Assembly: GCA_945643635.1 (NCBI GenBank) | Contig: CALZFC010000006.1 | Span: 738,501 to 802,500 of the forward strand | Reading direction: 5' to 3' | Length of the DNA stretch: 64,000 bases | Source of the DNA: Allodiplogaster sudhausi | Lineage: Eukaryota; Nematoda; Chromadorea; Rhabditida; Diplogasteridae | In this document: one piece after another, positions 10,953-21,800 of the stretch | How positions within the stretch are numbered: position 1 is the stretch's first letter | Layout: each line of letters starts with the position of its first letter | Notes under the pieces: generated by a model | The model's input: the letters and a program-made list of their open reading frames with translations, nothing else | Databases searched by the model: none | Told to the model about the DNA's origin: nothing | Made by a program: the position numbers and the translations under genes

Positions 10953-12806
10953 TAGAGGAAGAGAGTGACAGAGAGAGGAAGAGGAAGAGGTACACCGAAA
11001 GAGAGAGAAAGAGAGAGAGAAAGAGGGAGAGAAAGAGAGAGGGAGAGAAAGAGAGAGATCTGAAAATGCCCCCACCAATCCGGAAGGTGGCGGCCATGCC
11101 TGGCGCGAGCTGCACGGCGATGAGCATGCGCGGCGCGACCAGCCGGATCTGGTCGAGGCAGCCGGCTTCGATCGAATCGCTGCCACTCTCCTGGCAAAGG
11201 AGACATCTTCGTATTATCCATTCTGATCAAAGGTCCTAAGTAGGAGATTATCGATCGATTTATTTATGTTCAAATTATCATCATGAAGTTACGTTGAAAA
11301 TTCCTAATTATGACAGATTTATAAAGAATGGCAATTTATATGTTTATACAAGGTGTAGAAAATTGATATTTCTTAAATACAAAGTCGATTTTGCTCCTAT
11401 TTAAAGATGAAAAACCATTCCGAAAAAATTAACATATTGGTCAAGTTCAAGAAATAGCTGTAAAAAAAATCCAATTCTCTTGCCATAATCTCGTAGTCGG
11501 CCGTGCTCACAGGCGAAATCTCGACCCGCTCGCATGGCGCTGCGACTTGAATGGGCTCGAGGATCACCTAGAAAGGGCTTCTTCAGTTTGTTAGTTTTGT
11601 TAGTTCGTTTTGTTACTAGTTCATTTGTGACATTGTTTAAGTTAAAGATAGCAAGCTCTTTCTGTTTCTTAAAAAAAAGGATATTAACAGCTGAACCTCC
11701 TGTCCTTCCTCGAGTCCGCAGAGTCGACAAAAAGCGCTGCCGACGAAGAGAGTCGAGAAGGGCGCAGTGCCGAAGATCTTTAAAATAGTTAATTTTTAAT
11801 GTTGTTTAACGGTGCCCACAAACAAAGACTCATGTTTGAATTCGCATCTTTTTGTCTGAAAACAAGGGCGAAAGAGCAGGTGATTAGGAGAGAAACAAGA
11901 ATAATCAAGAAAATAATTACGGTTCAGTATAGTGCTCCAATAAAAGAATACTTTTCTTCTTCGAGATGACAATATTACCCTTGATTGAATGAATTAACAG
12001 AATCAATATCCGATGAGACAAGAACCAACCTGAATGAAGCTCACTGCTGAAGATTCTTCGCAAGGGCGCACGCGAAAGAAGCCGAGGAGCGGCGCATTTG
12101 GCGCGTGCTAATTAGGGCTCATTAGTTTTCAAAGATTTTATCAACAATTTATTGTGCCTAATTTTGGAAACAGATCGATTCATTTAGAAAATAATAATAC
12201 TTTGCATTAAATATATAGGGAAAACATAATAAGAGAACAACCCTGTACAAATACAATAATAAAAATTTTTATCACTCTACAGAACACAAAAGTTTTTTTG
12301 AGAAAGTGTCAAATAAAATAGAACTCAGACGATAAATTGAAGAAAATAAAATCTGCATGTTTGAAAGAAGAGCTTTAAAAGTGAAGCAGGCGGTTTTAGC
12401 GCGCGAGCATTTTATTCTTACTATGCTCATCCGAAAACGAACGATGAGTAGGAGGATTCTCGTGACGAATATAAAAATTATTATTTTCATCCCTTTTAGG
12501 AAAAGCAAAGTTCGGGAAACCAGCTCGCCAAGGGGTTGGTTATTAATCTCCTGTTCAGAACTAATCTGCTACGGAGCACATGAAATTGCAAAATAGTTCG
12601 TACAAGAAAAATTCTCTTTCTCAAAAGCTTCTTATGTTTATTCTCATTGTCAGATGGCTCACTCGAACCTTGGCCGCGAGAAAGGGCGCGTGTGTCCCGT
12701 TCCGTCCTCCGTTCCGGAAGCCGGCGGCGTAGCCAAAGCAGTTTGGCCACGAGTGGACGGCGACGGAACACGCGAACTTTTGCTGATGACCACTGCCGAG
12801 CAGCAT
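5556..12806 (-). CDS. pex1: PEX1 peroxisomal AAA ATPase, N-terminal half through AAA domain D1
   Basis: Seventeen exons, 5' to 3': 12806-12663, 12107-12045, 11777-11697, 11567-11484, 11190-11076, 10401-10233, 9515-9355, 9070-8868, 8619-8542, 8007-7870, 7571-7538, 7377-7271, 7000-6966, 6714-6647, 6527-6387, 6100-5942, 5776-5556. Total is 2001 nt, 667 codons, all phases matching. ATG 12804-12806 has an in-frame TGA just upstream. Exons 3-6 match the PEX1 N-domain: CGLEEGQEV, VEISPVSTADYEIM, CLDQIRLVAPRM. Exons 15-17 form D1: GSSGSGRSS (Walker A, Lys replaced by Arg), SLLLLDDIDLVA (Walker B), VVATARRLTSVHPALVSS. PEX1 pairs with PEX6 to extract the PEX5 receptor from the peroxisome membrane. Known PEX1 proteins also have a catalytic D2, absent here, so the gene looks truncated or rearranged. 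Exon 4/5 needs a GC-AG intron. Exons 9, 11 and 13 are the least certain. Confidence 0.87.
7705..7865 (+). repeat. Dispersed repeat 'R-Eco' copy in a PEX1 intron
   Basis: Same block order as the 4.3-kb copy: AAAGGAGCGCC, CTCCTGACCATTGC, then CAGGCAAAATGGCGCGAATTC and AAACGTGGGTTTTGGC. It ends within ten bases of the PEX1 exon 10 donor (7870 on minus). Confidence 0.65.
9218..9335 (+). repeat. Dispersed repeat 'R-Eco' copy in a PEX1 intron
   Basis: Blocks AAAGGAGCACGG, GCATCTCTCTAAATCACACG, GTCAGGCAAAAAAGCGCG and AATTCAAACGAGAGTTT. It lies about 20 bases from the PEX1 exon 7 donor (9355 on minus). Confidence 0.65.
10764..11060. repeat. Compound GA microsatellite in PEX1 intron 5
   Basis: About 300 bases of impure GA on plus (CT on minus), beginning about 16 bases beyond the PEX1 exon 5 donor. 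It is the source of three overlapping Ser/Leu-rich minus-strand frames of 110-150 codons, which are not proteins. Confidence 0.85.
11825..11905 (-). repeat. Partial 'R-Eco' copy, minus orientation
   Basis: Contains TCATGTTTGAATTCGCATC, TTTTGTCTGA and GGGCGAAAGAGCAGGTGATT, a diverged reverse copy of the family core. It sits about 50 bases upstream (gene sense) of PEX1 exon 3. Confidence 0.45.
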
Positions 12807-14179
12807 CTCCGGTCACTGATAACACTGATAACTAGAAATCAGGGAGCGCAAATTGGCCGAGAGAAAATGAAACAATATATTATGCCGCCAACTGATATGG
12901 TGTTAATTGCGGGAGACCATAGACTTTTCAAATCATGAATTGTTCTCGCAAGCGGGCAAAATGCATGAGTCAATATGGTAAAAAAAAAGAACGTGAACAG
13001 TTCAACTACAAAAGAAAGCAGCATTGTAGTTCGAAATGTGCTCAGTAACATGTAGGCGAAAAGATAAAGACAGGCAATGAAATTTAATCATGATTTTGGA
13101 AGAGTATTTTAAGTGGTAGCAATCAAATGCTTTGATTGCGGAACAATTAATGTACTTTATGTGAAAACCGAAACCACCGATGCAATAACTTCGACATTTT
13201 AAGCAAAAAAAGGGAGTTTTATATTTGCATGTCGTTTAAAATGAAGTTTGAACAAGATGGCGATGACAGAATGAACAAGAAGTGAGCACAGGAGAGAGAG
13301 AGAGAAAGAGAGAAGCGAAGACGATGGGGAGCAACCATGTATACTCTCTATTCTTGCTCGGCAGTCGGCTACAGACTACAGAACAAAATGACGGCTCTGT
13401 GGGAGTGTGTGCGTGTAAGAGAGAGAGGGAGAGAGAGAACGAGAAAGAGAAAGTGATTACGAGAGCGAGAGAGTGAGAGGGTGAGAGAGCGAGAACAACA
13501 GTCGGCAGACAGAGGAAGAAATAAAAGGCACCCAGACATGTCTTATATGCATGGAGATGTTAGCACTGGAGATACGCATCCGATTAATACATATTTTTAT
13601 TAGTTAAAAATGCAATTTTGTTCCATTCTGTTCCATGGCTTATACACTGAAAGCTTCAGCTGATATTATTTTGTAACATGCTCAAAAGTATATCTCAAAT
13701 TTGTACATCGGAATTGTTGATTTACATATCAGCTGTACGTAAAGATTCGGGTGATACGTATAAGTTATATTTCATTCCGCTTTGTCTTTCGTTGTACTTT
13801 AGCACTTATCATATCAAAAGTGCGTTGCACAGTGCATTTCTCTCGCCTCGTTCCAACAATTTTAGAGATGAGGCAGTAGAAAGTTTTCCAGAACTTTCAG
13901 CTTTTCGCCCTTGGCAGGAACGATGCGAAGACAAGGGCGTTTTGGTCATCTCAAAAATTGCTTCGATTTGCTCTGGCCGCCGAACAAAAAGTTGCCGGTT
14001 TAATCAGCCCGATGGATAAAGAAGTTTAATAAAGGAAAATTGTTGAAAACCTCTTTCTTTCTCACTTTCACTACCATCCAAAACTGATCTTTTTCCTCCC
14101 CCAGCATTGCTAGTAGACTCTGAATACTGACACTAAAATCATACGACTCTACTTTTTTGCTGCAAAAACATGTAGGAGA
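12807..14179. other. Upstream of PEX1; no confident gene
   Basis: AT-rich sequence with a GA block (13288-13500). A segment at 13240-13280 resembles 20670-20715, so duplication reaches here. A 113-codon plus-strand open frame (13678-14019) overlaps a GC-richer patch at 13860-14010. The minus strand of that patch is also open for about 55 codons (RPEQIEAIFEMTK), so strand and reality cannot be decided. I saw no promoter motif I would stand behind. Confidence 0.4.
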
Positions 14180-14756
14180 ACGAAAACTTCGAAGATAGCT
14201 GCGTGGTCCGACTGTTCCTTCTTTATCGTGGCTATGCGAATGGAATGCACCAGTTGAGAAAATATTTGTTGAATTGAGCAATTCGGAGATCATCTTGCTT
14301 CCCAATATCTCTTCCAGGAGCGGAGAATAAATTTGCATATTTTATGGCGATTAATTAATTAATTTATTATTAATATGTAATCGTTTAACTTTTATTTAAT
14401 GAAATTATCACTTTTTACAGCAAATGACATGAGATTGCCGCAAAATCCACCAATGCCGTTGCTACCTGCAATTCTTTGTTCGTGCCATCAGATATTTCCA
14501 TAGACGCTCAGTTGCTGTCGTCCTAAAAGCAACTCCATGAAACATGGTGCCAATTTCTACTGCTAAAAAATATTTAAAAAAAATATCGAACAAAAAGATT
14601 AAAGGCATTTAAATTATTGTATTCGAATATTGTTATCTTAAAAACAAGAGAGAGAACATACACCGTTCGAGGCAGCTCGTACGCGATGCTCGTTGAGGCG
14701 TAAGAAGTGGAACAGAGGGAACAGAGGAGAGAGAGAGAAGGGGAGAAAGCTCCTTT
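14180..14756 (-). pseudogene. Decayed duplicate of the PEX1 exon 10-11 region (left part, interrupted)
   Basis: Aligns by eye to PEX1 7400-7960 and to 20750-21230: the blocks CCACCAATGCCGTTGC, CCATAGACGCTCAGTTG and ATTAAAGGCATTTAAAT recur in order, then GGCAGCTCGTACGCGATGC, which is PEX1 exon 10 antisense (GCAGCTCGTACGAAATGC in the functional copy). The exon 11 equivalent carries an in-frame stop. The copy breaks off where LINE sequence begins. Confidence 0.7.
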
Positions 14757-15335
14757 GAAACTAGAAATCTTGCTACCTTATCCCGCTTATATAAGGTCTA
14801 TGTTCTCCCCATTCTAGACTCTCTATCCGAAGTGTGGAACCCCTCCTCTGTAATGCATATCAACTCTCTTGAAAAAGTTCAGCGTAGCTTTACCCGTTCC
14901 ATTTTTAAACGTGTTGGGATGCCTCCACCATACAACCAACGCATGAAGTCCCTCGGCCTCCTCCCCTTGAGCATCGTAGACATGTTAATGATCTTGTCAC
15001 TACTTTTAAAATTATGCGTAATCTTACACCAATAGACCCTTCTCGACTCTTCTATTTTCCTCCTCAATACTCTGCCCCCCTTCGTGGTCATTCGCTCAAG
15101 CTTTCGCTTCCTCCCCTCCGATCTCTGCGCTCTAGACGCTCTTGCTTATCCTTTCGGGTTGTTAGAGACTGGAACTCGCTACCACACCAAATTGTCTCAA
15201 CCAACTCACTATCATCTTTCCGAGCCTATTGTGCCAACACATAGCATAATTTCTTTGTTTTGTTTCGTTTCGTTTTTGTTTTCTTGTTCTTCTTTCTTTT
15301 ACCCTCAATTGCTTGACCCGCCCCATCGAATTCAC
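14757..15335 (+). mobile_element. 5'-truncated non-LTR retrotransposon (LINE), 3' end of reverse transcriptase
   Basis: Translating plus gives the C-terminal tail typical of CR1/Jockey-type reverse transcriptases: LYKVYVLPILDSLSEVWNP, LEKVQRSFTRSIF, then after a one-base frame break near 14970 LEHRRHVNDLVTTFKIM, LRGHSLKLSLPPL and FRVVRDWNSLPHQIVSTNSL, stop TAG 15242-15244. About 160 codons remain; the endonuclease and catalytic reverse-transcriptase motifs are missing. A T-rich tail follows to about 15335. The frame break means it is dead. It inserted in, or was carried with, the duplicated PEX1 segment, and its 3' end abuts the TIR element. Confidence 0.9.
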
Positions 15336-15479
15336 TACTCTGTAAATGAAAGTTAGCTAACTGACAGGATTGTTGACACAAGAAGGCTAACTGTCAGGAG
15401 TTTGCCCGAAAGAAGGCTTACTGACAGGATTGCACACACCGGAAAACTGGTAGGATTGCAAAAAGTGGAAGGGTAATTG

Positions 15480-16790
15480 GCAGGAGTTCCTCTTGGAAAT
15501 CCCATCAGTAGGTTTTGGAAGGCTAATTAACAGGGTGCGACGCGGTCGCGGTAGCGGTTATCACGGGAGCGATTATTTCGTGGTAGTTGCTGTTGCTTTT
15601 GATATAATGTTCTCCTTGCCGTGCACGTTCTCATTACCATGCATTTTGCGCCTAATTAGATGCCTATTTCGCTTTAGACTGATGGTGAGAGCAATTATAC
15701 AGGCACGTTTTGCGGAGCGTTACACCTTGCTGCTCAGTCAGCTCTGCGAAGAGCTCCTCGCACTCCTTGTCATCGCTTCATCTCGAGTCGCTGTCGGCTT
15801 GTCGCCTCGCCTCTTGCTCCAGCGAAGCTATCGGTTAATGAAATGTAATGCACCTTGAACAAATTTGGGGATCATTGTACTTTGAATGTAATTCAGTGGT
15901 TCTCATTAACTTTGCGCTTGCTATTTTCGGCCAATTATGTACTCATTATTCTTTAAGATACGCAGTGTCAGCAGGCGAACAGTGTCTTTTCGGGCGGTGC
16001 TACGGCTTGCCCAGTCAGAAAAAGGATGATTGCCTTGTCATCACTACCGAAGACGTAAAAGTAAGCTTTCGATTTAGCCGAGCGCTTCTTGATCTAGAAG
16101 CAGTGAGGGGCTTGAAGCAAATGCACATTTTTTTCTATGCATAGTTGGCATCTTAATTCTACTTGTACTATGCGGAAATCTCTGATATCTTAACTGTTTA
16201 AACGGTATATGCATGGCATGCGGGTTGAATATGCATGAACACCTTTAGTCGTGCTTTTCATTTAAGTTAAGCTGGCAAGTGGCTTGTTTATTCTAATGTT
16301 GATCTTAAGGCGTTCGACCCCAAAATATATTTATTGGTTTGAGCGTTTATTTGTTCCAGAGAATACTCAACACAATATATTCTTACCTTGTGTACATTAT
16401 TATTGACGAAAGAAAGATTTTGGCTTATGCTAAGTTCCAATGGACAATTTCTTTTTCTTTTTTTTAGAAAGCTGAGGCTGCCATCGCAAAGGAGCAAGGC
16501 GAGGGAGCGCAGTAGGACGAGATCTCCAAGCAGTGCGGAGAGAAGACAGTCAAGGTCAGCTTTGGGTAACTCGTTGTTTTATTTCTATTACAGAGAATTG
16601 GGTTATTGTGTTCTTAGTTGGAATAGGATTTTTTTTATTCGACGTATTTTACATCTGACGAAGATTCCTGATTTTTTTTACACGTTGAGGACATTTTATT
16701 TCTTCTTAATTCCATAGAATACTTACACAAGGTACACTAAACAGTAAGTATAAGATTAAGATGGGCTTATTTAAACTCATTTAATTGAAG
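15480..16790. other. TIR element interior, 5' part; only short open stretches
   Basis: A 121-codon plus frame (15493-15858), a possible exon at 16012-16062 ending at a GTAAGC donor (reading CLVITTEDVK), and one at 16469-16554 before GTCAGC (KAEAAIAKEQGEGAQ, then a stop). The minus strand near 15690-15840 is also open for SDDKECEELFAELTEQ. None matches the Hsp110 nucleotide-binding start that should precede 16791, so the N-terminus of that gene is missing or unrecognisable. Confidence 0.4.
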
Positions 16791-18138
16791 GATCTTCCCG
16801 AAGAGAGCGTTGCTGCGCGCCGAGTTCTCTTCCTTGATCACGGCCACTCGAACACACAAGCCTCCATCGCGGCATTCAACAAGGGCATGCTTACGGTAAG
16901 AAGAATACGGCGGCCCCCTTTGCCTACTTTAGCTGGGGACAATTTAGATGCTCGCCGCAAGCTTCGACATGAGCACTGGAGGACTTTGGCTCGATGCTCT
17001 CATTCGCGATCATCACCCAGGTTAGGGGAGGAGAGATTATAGAATTTTTCTAATTGTAGGTGCAGCGGATAAAGAAGAACTAAGGAACCCGCCAAAGCAA
17101 CAACGCCTTTACAAGGATGATGAAGCTGCTCAAGAACAAGGTTTCTTCATACTTTGTTCCCGATTTAGTTTTCACTTTTGCACATGTTACATCCTAGTAA
17201 TGTTCGTTTTCTCCCAATTGAAACAAAAAAAGAAAGCAGCATATGTTATAAATGAAGTAGTGCGAGTTCAGTTACGAGCTGGGCCTGCTGGAGTATATGA
17301 ATGGAGGGGGCGAGCTGCACTCTCTTCTCCTTGCCGCGTGTCCTTTCGATACTTCGCTCTCTTTCATCAACTCGCGAGTTGAGATAGAGAACCTGGAGAG
17401 CAGCGTGAGGAAGAAGTTCAAGGGCGCCTTCCCTGAGCTGCAGACGAGTGTTGAGGCAGCAGCGTCTGCTACTGAGAAGAGACCAGGTCGGTCTCTTCTT
17501 ATTCCCATCTCTTCTCCCTTTCTTTCTCTCCTTCCAGGCAACTTCATCCTGCCCTTCGAAGACTATGCGTGGCGTCTGCTGTGGCTTGATGGCAGCTGTT
17601 CTGTCCGCGGCGGTCTCTCCTCCTTTGCCTCATTCTTGAACTCCACAACGCAATCTGCTGGTGTTGTCGAGTTGGCCGCTCTCCTCTCTGAGCCTTCCTT
17701 TGTCGCAGCTCTCTTTTCAGCAGTCGATGCCGAGGAAAAGGTTCTTTTCCTTTGGTTCTTTGGCTAAATGGATATATCTGTGATGTACATAGCTTGTACC
17801 TGTTAGTGTCTGATGGAAGTGTTCCAGGCACACCTGGTCTCGTGCAACGTGGCTCGTCCCGTCTTCTCTTCCGCCACAGTGACTCGCTGGCCGAGATGCT
17901 CACTGCCAAGTGGCTGGCCGTCGCCCTCTACGACTTCGTCGCCGTGCACGCCGCCGCGCAGTTGCATGATCTACATCTCGTTAGCAATCTTCTTCTTTTT
18001 AATCGTCACTTCACTCTCTTTCTCTCTCCTCTCTCTCTCTTCTCTAACTCTCTCTCCCTCCCAGGCCTTCAAGCTGCAAAGGGAGCGTGGCCCTGTAGAC
18101 TGCGTGACTGGCTCAGCTCGCTACACCATCAACATATG
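16791..18138 (+). pseudogene. Hsp110/HSPA4-like chaperone gene fragment, decayed
   Basis: Exon-like blocks with splice sites: 16791-16895 (DLPEESVAARRVLFLDHGHS, then AAFNKGMLT), 16948-17020 (LAASFDMSTGGLWLDALIRD), 17060-17140 (NNAFTRMMKLLKNK after a frame shift), 17272-17486 (DTSLSFINSRVEIENLESSV), 17538-17740, 17828-17979 (FVAVHAAAQL), 18065-18138 (AFKLQRERGPVDCVTGSARY). Order and content follow the Hsp110 ATPase domain: the D-x-GHS phosphate loop, FD-x-x-x-GG, the conserved DVS..-NR.EFE stretch, NADE-VA-G-AL-x-AA, and FKVRE. Hsp110 proteins are nucleotide-exchange factors for Hsp70. The frame break in block 3 and phase mismatch between blocks 5 and 6 argue against a working gene; unusual splicing is possible. 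Confidence 0.65.
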
Positions 18139-19735
18139 GTATGTGCTTGTTGAAAATATTTTAGCTAATTTCGGTTTTCTTTATTTTTTCTAATAAAAAA
18201 ATCCTGTGAGATCCGTGAAGTTATTATTTGATTACCTTTCTCTCCTTTTCTGAAAAGCCTAATATTTTTAAACATGAATAAGTGTGAATCCTACATGCCA
18301 AGCAGAAGATTCTTTTTTTACACGTTTTTCGTTATTCCAGTGAATACTGTACACAAGATACAGTATTCTTACCATGTGTAAAGTATTCTTGACTAACCAG
18401 AAAAATTTGGCTTTAGCTAATTGCAAATGTTGCCTCAATTACAGGATTTAATCGGATTGGTCAATAGTGGATTCGCTATTGCGGGAGCCACTCGAAGTGC
18501 GGTGCGGGGTCTGATTGAATGGTGGCAACTCGTCGCGGCCTTTGCCATGGCTGGCAGTGACAACTCATTCCGGAGCGATGTCGACGCTGCTTGTCTCAGA
18601 AGTCGCACTGTAAGCTTTTTTAAATGAATTATATTGGTATTCCGGATGGATTGGTTACTCCTTTATTGCGCGATTTTATTCTGAATTCTGAATGGTTCGT
18701 TATTCTTTAAATATTTTTTATTTGATTTTTGGGGAATGTAAAGTTTTCCGTTTTACTTAACGCAAAGTTGCCTACCAAAAAATGAGAATCCAGTTTCTTT
18801 TTAGCACTGAAATATTCACACTGCAGGTTAGCAGGGACATCTATCGACTGAAGGCGTGAACCCGAATCTTCTCTGTCTGCTCCGCCACGATGTATGAGAC
18901 GCAGATCGTGCCGTGTTTTTTTGCAACGAGTTTGCATTACCCTATGGTTTATCAGGGCTACTGTAATGGCTCTTAAAGCAATTGCTTACCGTATTCCATT
19001 CTCTACCATCTTGGCCTGTTGGAATGCAAACTCGAATCTTGATTCTTTCACTATTCCTTATTTTGGATGGAAATTCCTGTGGTTCTTGTGATCAGTGGGT
19101 GGCTGCTTTTGGTAGAATCAATTCTTGCGGTTTTTAACTAACTCTTGTGCTGTCATGAAGAAGTGCAGGATTTCTTCCTCTTCAGTTAATGTTCTATTCT
19201 CTTATGCTATCAAGCCCTCGTTGTTAATTCTCGAGTCGCTTTTCGACATTATTACGGAATATTCCTTGTAAATTGGCTGGCAGTGATTGCTATATGAATG
19301 GTCATCTTAAAATTAACAAGGTGGCTCAATTTAGTCTGTATAATAAGAAAGAATACTAGTTGTTTTCCAATTCTGTACTTGAATTGCTGCTGCTCATTTC
19401 CTTTAGATGCTTGTGTAATTGCTTGCCCTTTTATTCTGTGCCATTGATAATGCTGATCTTCGTTGTAAGCTCTTGGTTTTTTTCTTCCCCGTTTCCCCGT
19501 TAGCGCTGTGCCATGTTATACTCCTGCTTAGAACAGTCCCATAGCCGTTTTATTCACTTTTAGACCATCTTTCTTGTAAAATAGGTTTTTTAATTGCTGT
19601 GAATGGAAGCCCAGGAAATCGCCAGATATAAAGTGTATTTACGAAAAGTGCGTAATACAAAGTGAAATTTACAAATTGAGTGCAGAATAATAAGAAGATG
19701 AATGGTCATATTTATAAATAGTACCTAGTGCACCT
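18139..19735. other. TIR element interior, 3' part
   Basis: One 68-codon plus frame (18421-18624), a candidate exon ending at a GTAAGC donor (reading DLIGLVNSGFAIAGATR, then SAVRGLIEWWQLVAAFAMAG), unassigned. The remainder is T-rich with no recognisable coding sequence. Confidence 0.4.
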
Positions 19736-19849
19736 AACGAAACAATCCTGCCAGTTAGCCTTCCTGCGCGCTTTTGGAAGGCTAATCGACAGGCGTGCTG
19801 ACAGGCCTTCCACAATCCTGTCAGTTAGCTAACTTTCATTTACAGAGTA

Positions 19850-20705
19850 CTTCATGTATACTTCCCAATACTGTCTGCTTCTTAAACCGGTCAATGCGAT
19901 AAACAAATTGAAAGACGGAGAGACAGGGAAAAGTGAGAAGGAAATAGGGAGATGGTGAGAACGAGGGAGAGGGAGAGAGCGAGAATGAGAGACAGAGACA
20001 GAGAGAAAGAGATTGCTGGTGAATTCACAACAACAGTTTTGTTGCAAAAAGATATGGCCGAACTCAATGTTTCATCAATATGCCAAATTATATACACGTT
20101 CATATTGATCACATCAAGTGCACCGGGGGTTTGCATCTTGGTAAAGCTGTTAAATGGAGTGGCAACAAACCAAACCTTAATTTAGCAATGGTTATTGTTT
20201 TGTCTCTCACAATCAATCTTTCTCTACCTCTATTCTTTTCTCTCCATTCCATTTCTCTCCCGCTCTCCCGATCTTTCTCTCTCCTCTCGCCATCTCTCTT
20301 CACTATCTCTCTCCCGGTCTTTATCTCTCTCACGCTCTCTATCTCTCAACTTTTCTTCTCTCTCTCTTTCTGCTCTCTTTCTCTCCCTCTCTTTCACTCT
20401 AGGATCACTCACTCTCTCCTCTCTCTCACTATCCTTTCTCTCAATCACTCTCTCTCTGCCTCCTATTTATATCATTCTCTCGTCATTATCTCTCTCACTC
20501 TCTCTCTCTCTCTTCTTAGCTTTATTTCTCCCCTCTTCTGCGCTCTCTTTCTCTTTCTCTCTCTTTCTCTTCTCTTTCTCTCTCTCTCTCTCTCCTCTTA
20601 CCCGTACATGACTCGCCGTGACATCGACAACGGAAAGTGTCGTCAGCTTGCGTGCGGTAACGTTAGAATGAATTTTGAACAACATCGCTATGACAGAAGG
20701 AAGGC
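19850..20705 (-). pseudogene. Decayed duplicate of PEX1 exon 9 region (right part of the interrupted copy)
   Basis: Continues the copy broken at 14756. A GA block (19910-20010) and the CACCGGGGGTTTGCATC motif (20120) match PEX1 intron 9 (8030-8220). A CT block (20210-20600) precedes ATGACTCGCCGTGACATCGA at 20608, which is PEX1 exon 9 antisense (reads VVDVTASH on minus against AVDVTASH in the gene). The match stops within about 45 bases, so the exon copy is incomplete. Confidence 0.7.
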
Positions 20706-20739
20706 GAAGTGAGAGAAAGTTCGTCGCTGCAAGAACCAA

Positions 20740-21800
20740 CAGTTTCTACTTTATCGTGGCTATGCAAATGGAATGCACCAATTGAGAAAATATTTATAGA
20801 AATAAGCACTTCAGAGAACTTCTGGCTTCCCAATCTCTCTTCCAGGAGACATTATCATTTTTAAGACATCATAAGATTTTTCCATACCCGCTAGATTGTA
20901 TATGTACATTTATCTATCCTTCTCATAAATCCACCAGCGCCGTTGCCGTAAGGTTCTTTTTTCGTACCATCAGCTAGGTCCATAGGCGTTCAATTGTACT
21001 CTTCCTACAGGCAAATTCTAGAATCATATACCAATTTCTGCTGATAAAAGTATATTTAAAAAATCAGACAGAACGATTAAAGGTACTTGACTTATTGTGC
21101 TCGTAAAATAAGGCAGAGAAACAAGTTTGCTTGCAATGGCAAGCCCGCTCGTACGAAATGTCCTTTGCCGGCAGTAGATGTGGGAGTGCAAACGAGCTGC
21201 ATGCAACTTCTCGCCATCCTAAAAAGACGCAAGAAAGAGAAAGAGGAAGAGCGAGAGAGAGAGAGAGAGAGTGCAGTGAGGAGATATTGATAGAGAAAAG
21301 CAGCGAAAGAGAGAGACAGGAAGAGATTTAAAGAAAAAAGATAGAGTGAAAGAGATTGGACGGTACACGAGTTTTGCAGCAAAAGCACTCCCAAACTCCG
21401 TTTCATATATAAGTCATCTGCAATTTCCAAATATCTGCTTGTTCACATTTATTCATGTTGAGCCTGCTCACTTCAGGTGGAGAGGTGGTTTGCACCTGTT
21501 GCTATCATAGTTAAATGGAGTCCCAACCTTGCAAACCCTGATTTCAAAGTGTCTTCGGGTAGAAACTGACTTCTCATTATACATATCTCTCTCCTCTCTC
21601 TCTCTCTCAGTCTCCCTCTCTCTCTCTCTCTCTCTTGTCGTCCCCTCTCTTCTGTCTCTCTCTCTCCTCTCTTTTCCCTCTTACTTCTTTCTCTCTCCCC
21701 CACTCACCTCTGCATGACTCGCCGTGACATCCACTGCAGAGAGTGGCGCGAGTCCGCTCTCATCCACCTGCACGTCCGTACTCGAAGAAGGGAGGAACAA
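20740..21800 (-). pseudogene. Second decayed duplicate of PEX1 exons 9-11
   Basis: Reads in gene order on minus. The exon 9 copy (21713-21785) keeps QVDESGLAPLSAVDVTASHA but has an indel upstream of it. The exon 10 copy (21140-21228) keeps HLLPAKDISYERA against YPLLLPARGISYELP in the gene. The exon 11 copy (20930-21010) carries a stop. Introns contain the same GA block and GGTGGTTTGCACC motif. All copies are in the same orientation as PEX1, so this is tandem duplication rather than retrocopying. Confidence 0.75.

Larger units (their letters stand above)
15338..19847. mobile_element. 4.5-kb TIR element carrying an Hsp110-like gene
   Basis: Perfect inverted ends: the left end (CTCTGTAAATGAAAGTTAGC...) is repeated in reverse complement at the right end, 38 bases identical including a TA at each side (15336-15337 and 19848-19849), compatible with a TA target duplication. 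Both ends also hold several degenerate GAAGGCTAACTGACAGGA units in inverted orientation (15375-15530 and 19745-19820), a subterminal-repeat layout found in DNA transposons. No transposase catalytic motif was recognised inside; the main cargo is the Hsp110-like gene at 16791-18138. It lies in a PEX1-derived duplicate together with the LINE fragment. Superfamily is not determined. Confidence 0.8.

Noticed and set aside
10756..11230. Three overlapping 110-150 codon minus frames
   Set aside because: They consist of CT microsatellite joined to one PEX1 exon; only the exon part (11190-11076) is coding, in one frame.
12654..12938. 94-codon plus frame MAHSNLGREKGRVC...
   Set aside because: It overlaps PEX1 exon 1 antisense. 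The minus frame has much higher GC at third positions, an upstream in-frame stop before ATG, and phase agreement with exon 2.
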